A stretch of DNA of 64,000 nucleotides, taken from the NCBI RefSeq assembly GCF_051014685.1, contig NW_027479448.1, positions 58,892 through 122,891 on the forward strand, given 5' to 3'. A program made the position numbers and the translations under genes. This stretch comes from Ptiloglossa arizonensis. Taxonomy: Eukaryota > Arthropoda > Insecta > Hymenoptera > Colletidae. The number at the start of each line of letters is the position of its first letter. Positions within the stretch are counted from its first letter, which is position 1. The notes below the pieces were generated by a model, which had not been told where the DNA came from, searched no databases, and worked only from the letters and a program-made list of their open reading frames with translations. Shown here in pieces: positions 36,201 to 46,505 of this stretch.

Positions 36201-39200
36201 ACGTATAACGTACAACGTATAACGTATAACGTATAACGTACAACGTGTAAAGCATAACGTATAACGTACAACGTATAACGCATAACGTATAACGTATAAC
36301 GTATAACGTATAACGTATAACGTATAACGTATAACGTATAACGTATAACGTACAACGTATAACGTATAACGTATAACGTATAACGCATAACGTATAACGT
36401 ATAACCTATAACGTATAACGGATAACGTATAACGTATATCGTATAAGGTATAACGTATAACGTATAACGTATAACGTATAACGTATAACGCGTAACGAAG
36501 AACGTATAACGAATAACGTAAAACGTATAACGTATTACATATTACATATAACGTATAACGTGTATCGTATAACCTATGACGTATGACGTATAACGTATAA
36601 CATATAACGTATAACGTATAACGTATAACGTATAACGTATAACGTATAACGTATAACGTATAACGTGTAACGTATAACGTTTAACGTATAACGTATAGCG
36701 TATAACGTATAACGTATAACGTATAACGTATAACGTATAACGCATAACGTATAACGTATAACGTATAACGTATAACGTATAACGTATAACGTATAACGTA
36801 TAACGTATAACGTATAACGTATAACGTATAACGTATAACGCATAACGTCTAACGTATAACGTATAACGTATAACGTATAACGTATAACGTATAACTTATA
36901 ACGTATAACGTATAACGTATAACGTATATCGTATAACGTATAACGTATAACGTATAACGTATAACGTCAAACGTATAACGCGTAACGAAGAACGTATAAC
37001 GAATAACTTAAAAGGTATAACGTATAACGTATAACGTACAAAGTATAACGTATAACGTACGACGTATAACGTATAACGTACAACGTATAACGTATAACGT
37101 ATAACGTACAACGTGTAAAGCATAACGTATAACGTACAACGTATAACGCATAACGTATAACGTATAACGTATAACGTATAACGTATAACGTATAACGTAT
37201 AACGTATAACGTATAACGTACAACGTATAACGTATAACGTATAACGTATAACGCATAACGTATAACGTATAACCTATAACGTATAACGGATAACGTATAA
37301 CGTATATCGTATAACGTATAACGTATAACGTATAACGTATAACGTATAACGTATAACGTATAACGTATAACGTATAACGTATAACGTATAACGTATAACG
37401 TATAACGTATAACGTATAACGTATAACGTATAACGTATAACGTATAACGTCTAACGTATAACGTATAACGTATAACGTATAACGTATAACGTTTAACGTA
37501 TAACGCGAAACGAAGAACGTATAACGAATAACGTAAAACGTATAACGTATTACATATTACGTATAACGTTTAACGTGTATCGTATAACCTATGACGTATA
37601 ACGTATTACGTATAACGTATAACGTATGACGTATAACGTATAACATATAACGTATAACGTATAACGTATAACGTATAACGTATAACGTATAACGTATAAC
37701 GTATAACGTGTAACGTATAACGTTTAACGTATGACGTATAGCGTATAACGCGTAACGAAGAACGTATAACGAATAACTTAAAAGGTATAACGTATAACGT
37801 ATAACGTATAACGTATTACGTATAACGTATAACGTATAACGTATAACGTATAACGTATAACGTATAACGTATAACGTATAACGTATAACGTATAACGTAT
37901 AACGTATAACGTCTAACGTATAACGTATAACGTATAACGTATAACGTATAACGTTTAACGTATAACGCGAAACGAAGAACGTATAACGAATAACGTAAAA
38001 CGTATAACGTATTACATATTACGTATAACGTTTAACGTGTATCGTATAACCTATGACGTACAACGTATTACGTATAACGTATAACGTATGACGTATAACG
38101 TATAACATATAACGTATAACGTATAACGTATAACGTATAACGTATAACGTATAACGTATAACGTATAACGTATAACGTATAACGTATAACGTATAACGTA
38201 TAACGTATAACGTATAACGTATAACGTATAACGTATAACGTATAACGTATAACGTATATCGTATAACGTATAACGTATAACGTATAACGTAAAACGTATA
38301 ACGTGTAACGCGTAACGAAGAACGTATAACGAATAACTTAAAAGGTATAACGTATAACGTATAACGTACAAAGTATAACGTATAACGTACGACGTATAAC
38401 GTATAACGTACAACGTATAACGTATAACGTATAACGTACAACGTGTAAAGCATAACGTATAACGTACAACGTATAACGCATAACGTATAACGTATAACGT
38501 ATAACGTATAACGTCTAACGTATAACGCATAACGTATAACGTATAACGTATAACGTATAACTTATAACTTATAACGTATAACGTGTAACGTATAACGTTT
38601 AACGTATAACGTATAGCGTATAACGCGTAACGAAGAACGTATAACGAATAACTTAAAAGGTATAACGTATAACGTATAACGTATAACGTATAACGTATAA
38701 CGTATAACGTATAACGTATAACGTATAACGTATAACGTATAACGTATTACGTATAACTTATAACGTATAACGTATAACGTATAACGTATAACGTATAACG
38801 TATAACGTATAACGCATAACGTATAACGTATAACGTATAACGTATAACGTATAACGTATAACGTATAACGTATAACGTATAACGTATAACGTATAACGTA
38901 TAACGTATAACGTATAACGTCTAACGTATAACGTATAACGTATAACGTATAACGTATAACGTACAAAGTATAACGTATAACGTACGACGTATAACGTATA
39001 ACGTACAACGTATAACGTATAACGTATAACGTACAACGTGTAAAGCATAACGTATAACGTACAACGTATAACGCATAACGTATAACGTATAACGTATAAC
39101 GTATAACGTATAACGTATAACGTATAACGTATAACGTATAACGTACAACGTATAACGTATAACGTATAACGTATAACGCATAACGTATAACGTATAACCT

Positions 39201-42200
39201 ATAACGTATAACGGATAACGTATAACGTATATCGTATAAGGTATAACGTATAACGTATAACGTATAACGTATAACGTATAACGCGTAACGAAGAACGTAT
39301 AACGAATAACGTAAAACGTATAACGTATTACATATTACATATAACGTATAACGTGTATCGTATAACCTATGACGTATGACGTATAACGTATAACATATAA
39401 CGTATAACGTATAACGTATAACGTATAACGTATAACGTATAACGTATAACGTATAACGTGTAACGTATAACGTTTAACGTATAACGTATAGCGTATAACG
39501 TATAACGTATAACGTATAACGTATAACGTATAACGCATAACGTATAACGTATAACGTATAACGTATAACGTATAACGTATAACGTATAACGTATAACGTA
39601 TAACGTATAACGTATAACGTATAACGTATAACGTATAACGTCTAACGTATAACGTATAACGTATAACGTATAACGTATAACGTATAACTTATAACGTATA
39701 ACGTATAACGTATAACGTATATCGTATAACGTATAACGTATAACGTATAACGTATAACGTCAAACGTATAACGCGTAACGAAGAACGTATAACGAATAAC
39801 TTAAAAGGTATAACGTATAACGTATAACGTACAAAGTATAACGTATAACGTACGACGTATAACGTATAACGTACAACGTATAACGTATAACGTATAACGT
39901 ACAACGTGTAAAGCATAACGTATAACGTACAACGTATAACGCATAACGTATAACGTATAACGTATAACGTATAACGTATAACGTATAACGTATAACGTAT
40001 AACGTATAACGTACAACGTATAACGTATAACGTATAACGTATAACGCATAACGTATAACGTATAACCTATAACGTATAACGGATAACGTATAACGTATAT
40101 CGTATAAGGTATAACGTATAACGTATAAAGTATAACGTATAACGTATAACGCGTAACGAAGAACGTATAACGAATAACGTAAAACGTATAACGTATTACA
40201 TATTACATATAACGTATAACGTGTATCGTATAACCTATGACGTATGACGTATAACGTATAACGCACAACGTATAACGTATAACGTATAACGTATAACGTA
40301 TAACGTATAACGTATAACGTATAACGTATAACGTATAACGTATAACGTATAACGTATAACGTATAACGTATAACGTATAACGTATAACGTATAACGTATA
40401 ACGTATAACGTATAACGTGTATCGTATAACCTATGACGTATGACGTATAACGTATAACGCACAACGTATAACGTATAACGTATAACGTATAACGTATAAC
40501 GTATAACGTATAACGTATAACGTATAACGTATAACGTATAACGTATAACGTATAACGTATAACGTATAACGTCTAACGTATAACGTATAACGTATAACGT
40601 ATAACGTATAACGTATAACTTATAACGTATAACGTATAACGTATAACGTATATCGTATAACGTATAACGTATAACGTATAACGTATAACGTCAAACGTAT
40701 AACGCGTAACGAAGAACGTATAACGAATAACTTAAAAGGTATAACGTATAACGTATAACGTACAAAGTATAACGTATAACGTACGACGTATAACGTATAA
40801 CGTACAACGTATAACGTATAACGTATAACGTACAACGTGTAAAGCATAACGTATAACGTACAACGTATAACGCATAACGTATAACGTATAACGTATAACG
40901 TATAACGTATAACGTATAACGTATAACGTATAACGTATAACGTACAACGTATAACGTATAACGTATAACGTATAACGCATAACGTATAACGTATAACCTA
41001 TAACGTATAACGGATAACGTATAACGTATATCGTATAAGGTATAACGTATAACGTATAACGTATAACGTATAACGTATAACGCGTAACGAAGAACGTATA
41101 ACGAATAACGTAAAACGTATAACGTATTACATATTACATATAACGTATAACGTGTATCGTATAACCTATGACGTATGACGTATAACGTATAACATATAAC
41201 GTATAACGTATAACGTATAACGTATAACGTATAACGTATAACGTATAACGTATAACGTGTAACGTATAACGTTTAACGTATAACGTATAGCGTATAACGT
41301 ATAACGTATAACGTATAACGTATAACGTATAACGCATAACGTATAACGTATAACGTATAACGTATAACGTATAACGTATAACGTATAACGTATAACGTAT
41401 AACGTATAACGTATAACGTATAACGTATAACGTATAACGTATAACGTCTAACGTATAACGTATAACGTATAACGTATAACGTATAACGTATAACTTATAA
41501 CGTATAACGTATAACGTATAACGTATATCGTATAACGTATAACGTATAACGTATAACGTATAACGTCAAACGTATAACGCGTAACGAAGAACGTATAACG
41601 AATAACTTAAAAGGTATAACGTATAACGAATAACTTAAAAGGTATAACGTATAACGTATAACGTACAAAGTATAACGTATAACGTACGACGTATAACGTA
41701 TAACGTACAACGTATAACGTATAACGTATAACGTACAACGTGTAAAGCATAACGTATAACGTACAACGTATAACGCATAACGTATAACGTATAACGTATA
41801 ACGTATAACGTATAACGTATAACGTATAACGTATAACGTATAACGTACAACGTATAACGTATAACGTATAACGTATAACGCATAACGTATAACGTATAAC
41901 CTATAACGTATAACGGATAACGTATAACGTATATCGTATAAGGTATAACGTATAACGTATAACGTATAACGTATAACGTATAACGCGTAACGAAGAACGT
42001 ATAACGAATAACGTAAAACGTATAACGTATTACATATTACATATAACGTATAACGTGTATCGTATAACCTATGACGTATGACGTATAACGTATAACGCAC
42101 AACGTATAACGTATAACGTATAACGTATAACGTATAACGTATAACGTATAACGTATAACGTATAACGTATAACGTATAACGTATAACGTATAACGTATAA

Positions 42201-42300
42201 CGTATAACGTATAACGTATAACGTATAACGTATAACGTATAACGTATAACGTGTATCGTATAACCTATGACGTATGACGTATAACGTATAACGCACAACG
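33294..42300. repeat. Higher-order repeat cluster of 0.87-2.8 kb modules
   Basis: A module starting TAACTTATAA, continuing through TCAAACG, GCGTAACGAAG, TACAAAGTATAACG, TACGACG and GTGTAAAGC, starts at 33294, 36024, 36892, 39685, 40616 and 41491. The spacings are 2730, 868, 2793, 931 and 875 bp, all exact multiples of 7 (390, 124, 399, 133 and 125 monomers). The last copy has a private 28-bp tandem duplication around 41599-41654, containing two TTAAAAGG units. Confidence 0.75.
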
Positions 42301-44879
42301 TATAACGTATAACGTATAACGTATAACGTATAACGTATAACGTATAACGTATAACGTATAACGTATAACGTATAACGTATAACGTATAACGTATAACGTA
42401 TAACGTATAACGTATAACGTATAACGTATAACGTATAACGTATAACGTATAACGTATAACGTATAACGTATAACGTATAACGTATAACGTATAACGTATA
42501 ACGTATAACGTATAACGTATAACGTATAACGTATAACGTATAACGTATAACGTATAACGTCTAACGTATAACGTATAACGTATAACGTATAAAGTATAAC
42601 GTTTAACGTATAACGCGAAACGAAGAACGTATAACGAATAACGTAAAACGTATAACGTATTACATATTACGTATAACGTTTAACGTGTATCGTATAACCT
42701 ATGACGTATAACGTATTACGTATAACGTATAACGTATGACGTATAACGTATAACATATAACGTATAACGTATAACGTATAACGTATAACGTATAACGTAT
42801 AACGTATAACGTATAACGTATAACGTGTAACGTATAATGTTTAACGTATAACGTATAGCGTATAACGCGTAACGAAGAACGTATAACGAATAACTTAAAA
42901 GGTATAACGTATAACGTATAACGTATAACGTATAACGTATTACGTATAACGTATAACGTATAACGTATAACGTATAACGTATAACGTATAACGTATAACG
43001 TATAACGTATAACGTATAACGTATAACGTATAACGTATAACGTATAACGTATAACGTATAACGTATAACGTATAACGTATAACGTATATCGTATAACGTA
43101 TAACGTATAACGTATAACGTAAAACGTATAACGTATAACGCGTAACGAAGAACGTATAACGAATAACTTAAAAGGTATAACGTATAACGTATAACGTACA
43201 AAGTATAACGTATAACGTACGACGTATAACGTATAACGTACAACGTATAACGTATAACGTATAACGTACAACGTGTAAAGCATAACGTATAACGTACAAC
43301 GTATAACGCATAACGTATAACGTATAACGCATAACGTATAACGTATAACCTATAACGTATAACGGATAACGTATAACGTATATCGTATAAGGTATAACGT
43401 ATAACGTATAACGTATAACGTATAACGTATAACGCGTAACGAAGAACGTATAACGAATAACGTAAAACGTATAACGTATTACATATTACATATAACGTAT
43501 AACGTGTATCGTATAACCTATGACGTATGACGTATAACGTATAACGCACAACGTATAACGTATAACGTATAACGTATAACGTATAACGTATAACGTATAA
43601 CGTATAACGTATAACGTATAACGTATAACGTATAACGTATAACGTATAACGTATAACGTATAACGTATAACGTATAACGTATAACGTATAACGTATAACG
43701 TATAACGTATAACGTATAACGTATAACGTATAACGTATAACGTATAACGTATAACGTATAACGTATAACGTATAACGTATATCGTATAACGTATAACGTA
43801 TAACGTATAACGTATAACGTATAACGTATAACGCGTAACGAAGAACGTATAACGAATAACTTAAAAGGTATAACGTATAACGTATAACGTACAAAGTATA
43901 ACGTATAACGTACGACGTATAACGTATAACGTACAACGTATAACGTATAACGTATAACGTACAACGTGTAAAGCATAACGTATAACGTACAACGTATAAC
44001 GCATAACGTATAACGTATAACGTATAACGTATAACGTATAACGTATAACGTATAACGTATAACGTACAACGTATAACGTATAACGTATAACGTATAACGC
44101 ATAACGTATAACGTATAACCTATAACGTATAACGGATAACGTATAACGTATATCGTATAAGGTATAACGTATAACGTATAACGTATAACGTATAACGTAT
44201 AACGCGTAACGAAGAACGTATAACGAATAACGTAAAACGTATAACGTATTACATATTACATATAACGTATAACGTGTATCGTATAACCTATGACGTATGA
44301 CGTATAACGTATAACGCACAACGTATAACGTATAACGTATAACGTATAACGTATAACGTATAACGTATAACGTATAACGTATAACGTATAACGTATAACG
44401 TATAACGTATAACGTATAACGTATAACGTATAACGTATAACGTATAACGTATAACGTATAACGTATAACGTATATCGTATAACGTATAACGTATAACGTA
44501 TAACGTATAACGTATAACGTATAACGTATAACGTATAACGTACAACGTATAACGTATAACGTACGACGTATAACGTATAACGTACAACGTATAACGTATA
44601 ACGTATAACGTACAACGTGTAAAGCATAACGTATAACGTACAACGTATAACTCATGGGGGAGTCGTGCGCCGGCAGCCGACGGAGACGGACGTGTGCGGC
44701 GTGTCGGGACGGCCGGACGTTGTGTTGACGTTGTGTTGTGTTGTTCGCATTGAAAAGGTAGGACCCGTACACGCGAACCGCACGCACGTGCGTACGAGGG
44801 TTTTGATTCGTTGAACAATCGAGAGATCATCGGTGAACGGTGCTGTGACACGTTAACTACGGGTGCACGCGGGTGTGTC

Positions 44880-44887
44880 TATAAATA
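44880..44887 (+). promoter_or_regulatory. Candidate TATA box
   Basis: TATAAATA occurs in a GC-rich setting about 225 bp inside the island and about 830 bp before the osp start codon. A start site would be expected near 44910. No strong initiator sequence is evident there, so the assignment rests on the TATA match alone. Confidence 0.35.
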
Positions 44888-45272
44888 GCTTCGTGTGATT
44901 CGGAGTGTCGCGTTCGATCCACGTGCTCTTTCGGAGCAGGTCACGGAGAAAAGATTGTCAACAAGAAACACGGACCGCGGGGCACGGGCGAACGAACGGC
45001 GGAAAACAAGGACAGAGAACAGTCACCTGCTATCGGATTCGGAAAGATCGTTTCGCGAACGAATCGCGTCGATGTTGACAACAGCATCGTATACGCGCGT
45101 GTTTCCCTTCCGTCCTCGTGACATAAACACATCGTAAACACGCGCGACGCGCGACGCGCTCGCGTATTCATTACGTATTCATTACGAAATTCCGACGAGT
45201 CCTTGTCTCGTATACTCGTCCCGGTCGTGTAAACAAAAAGCGGGACGGAACACGCTGGGCGGAAGTGCCCCG

Positions 45273-45304
45273 CGGATTATCGGATTATCGGATTATCGGA
45301 TTAT
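45273..45304. repeat. Four-copy 8-bp microsatellite CGGATTAT
   Basis: Four exact copies of CGGATTAT start at 45273, 45281, 45289 and 45297, followed by CGCGAT. The unit is unrelated to the 7-bp satellite. It lies in the presumed leader or promoter. Confidence 0.9.
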
Positions 45305-45679
45305 CGCGATACGCGGTACTTTCGACAAATTGGCGCGTTCCATTCGATCGCGGTAGCGGGAATCGATATATCGCGAGATTCTCGCCGACGTCACCGAGTA
45401 AAAAGGAACGAATACCCGAAGTGTGATCCTTGCTCGGAACGAGAATACGAAATCCTGTTAACTCGATCCGTTAATGTAACGGGCACGAAGACTGGCCGGC
45501 GACTACTCGGTGACGCGTCCGCGCGTATCATATGCGCGTATCAACGGAACGAAATCGCGCGTAAATAAAACTTGTTGTTCCGGGACGGGCGCAACAGCGG
45601 AAGAAGAGGAATCGAACACGCGGAGAAGCTTGCCGTGGTTCGTAACGGCGGACGAAGGGAAGGGGACGAGAGGCGAACG

Positions 45680-45703
45680 ATGCTGTCCGGTCGTCGCGGT
45701 TAA
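45680..45703 (+). other. Short upstream ORF (7 codons) in frame with the osp start
   Basis: ATG at 45680 opens a 7-residue ORF (MLSGRRG) ending in TAA at 45701-45703. It is in the same frame as the main ATG and stops 15 nt before it. The TAA closes the frame upstream and so supports 45719 as the true N-terminus. A regulatory role in translation is only inferred. Confidence 0.4.
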
Positions 45704-45718
45704 TTCGCACGTGTCGCG

Positions 45719-46012
45719 ATGTCGGGCGGCAAGGCGGGCGTCCGTGGCACCGGCGCCGAGTGCAGGAAGTTCGCGCCGAACATATTCAACAAGAGCAAGT
45801 GCAGCAGCTGCTTCAAGCAGAAGGAGGAGCACAGCGCGGAGGCTCTGGAATGCAACAGGGCCACGAGGAAGATTTCAAAATGCGGATACCTGTTCGTCGC
45901 CCCCGGCTGGGACTTCTCGAATCCCCTGAATCGGACCAAGAGGTGGCAGAGAAGATGGTTCGATCTGTACGACGACGGGGAGCTAACGTACTCGGTGGAC
46001 GAACACACAAGG
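45719..46012 (+). CDS. osp: Outspread / MPRIP-like protein, N-terminal coding exon (partial)
   Basis: I recognise the N-terminus of insect outspread, the orthologue of vertebrate MPRIP, a PH-domain actin- and myosin-phosphatase-associated scaffold. Visible are the cysteine-containing segment [18 protein letters not shown] (about residues 22-39) and the start of a PH domain, with [27 protein letters not shown] and [14 protein letters not shown]. Family similarity ends at His96 (46006). The frame stays open to TGA at 46103-46105, but the extra residues do not resemble the family. The start is supported by in-frame TAA 18 nt upstream. Residue 82 is Asp (GAT), where I recall Val in other insects, inside a PH beta strand. 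A GT donor is possible at 46013 (weak, GTTAGA) or 46102 (GTGAGT); neither sits at the conserved end. Later exons are absent, so it is the first exon of a gene whose remainder is elsewhere, or a stranded fragment. Confidence 0.7.
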
Positions 46013-46127
46013 GTTAGAAGGAAGATAATATGTTCTGGGATTGGAGGTGTTTGTAGAAGAGAAGAAGAGAAGAAGGGAATCGTAGGTGGATTTTGTTCGA
46101 TGTGAGTCTAAGTTTCGAGGGGATCCC
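46013..46127 (+). other. Intron-like or junction sequence between osp exon and retrotransposon
   Basis: This is a purine-rich stretch (repeated GAAGAGAAG) with no conserved coding content. A consensus-like splice donor GTGAGT lies at 46102-46107. It could be the start of osp intron 1 or rearranged junction DNA. The exact 5' end of the retrotransposon falls in or just after it and cannot be fixed without other copies. Confidence 0.4.
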
Positions 46128-46134
46128 TCAGGGG

Positions 46135-46226
46135 CTGTAGCTTGTTGCTACAGTACGGGACTGGCAAACCCGAGGTGCCCGATGCCAAACCACACCGTAA
46201 GACTCCTGTTGGTCGTCGCAACGACC
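46135..46226 (+). other. Two hairpins in the element 5' UTR
   Basis: CTGTAGC (46135-46141) pairs perfectly with GCTACAG (46147-46153) around a 5-nt loop. Further on, GGTCGT (46211-46216) pairs with ACGACC (46221-46226) around CGCA. The first hairpin lies at the likely 5' end of the element. Whether they contribute to RNA packaging, translation or ribozyme-like processing is unknown. Confidence 0.5.
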
Positions 46227-46505
46227 CACTCCCAATTCCTCTTTTGGCTTTGAGAGTGGTACGTGACGGCAGGAGGGACGGGGGCCTTGGCTTTACCGCC
46301 CGGGCCGCGAGGATGGTAACTCTATAAATTGCCCTCCAATCCTAAGCTACGGTGCGCGGTGATGGGATGCGTGGTTGGGGGGGAGGCCCCAATCCCAAGC
46401 GGCCAACTCCGGGGTACCTGCCGACCCCCCGGAGTATTTAGGCCTGCCCGGGTATGGCGGCTCTGCCCGGGTCGACTTACTTTCCGACCTACGCGTGGGA
46501 ACAGA

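Larger units (their letters stand above)
1..44655. repeat. Left arm of 7-bp satellite (TATAACG)n, + orientation
   Basis: The segment is an essentially unbroken tandem array of the monomer TATAACG and runs off the left edge of the window. Most monomers are identical. Single-base variants such as CATAACG, TATATCG, TACAACG, TACGACG, TATTACG and AAAGTAT-type units recur in fixed order, so the array has higher-order structure. Length changes are rare: two 6-bp units near 14871 and 14918, and one extra A near 29333. There is one CpG per monomer. The last recognisable satellite is the variant ending CTCAT at 44655, after which the sequence becomes GC-rich without transition. No unrelated gene, RNA gene or transposon was seen inside. 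A centromeric or heterochromatic satellite is likely by inference, but the sequence cannot show the chromosomal position. Confidence 0.98.
44656..45718 (+). other. GC-rich upstream and 5' leader region of the osp exon
   Basis: Unique GC- and CpG-rich sequence starts abruptly where the satellite stops. It holds a TATA box at 44880-44887, a four-copy 8-bp repeat at 45273-45304, and two short upstream ORFs (45072-45137, 21 aa; 45680-45703, 7 aa). I see no conserved protein-coding segment; longer open frames here start at GTG or CTG and are not convincing in a eukaryote. It is best read as promoter and 5' UTR of the exon at 45719. About 0.8 kb of DNA lies between the TATA box and the start codon. 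Confidence 0.6.

Noticed and set aside
555..44102. Dozens of long minus-strand ORFs encoding YTLYVIR repeats
   Set aside because: They are direct translations of the 7-bp satellite, identical in all three frames, with no distinct domain, start context or splice structure.
1..44655. CRISPR-like array
   Set aside because: The repeats are directly adjacent 7-mers with no unique spacers, and the context is eukaryotic.
43861..44851. Minus-strand ORFs crossing from the island into the left satellite
   Set aside because: They join unrelated island sequence to satellite translation. No homology is recognisable.
44895..45929. Plus-strand ORFs of 80 and 139 codons in the osp leader
   Set aside because: They start at GTG, show no conserved motif, and the second overlaps the osp exon in another frame.
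46329..46505. N-terminal extension of ORF1 to 46329
   Set aside because: The codon at 46329 is TTG, not ATG. ATG 46362 is possible, but 46506 directly precedes the basic N-terminus.
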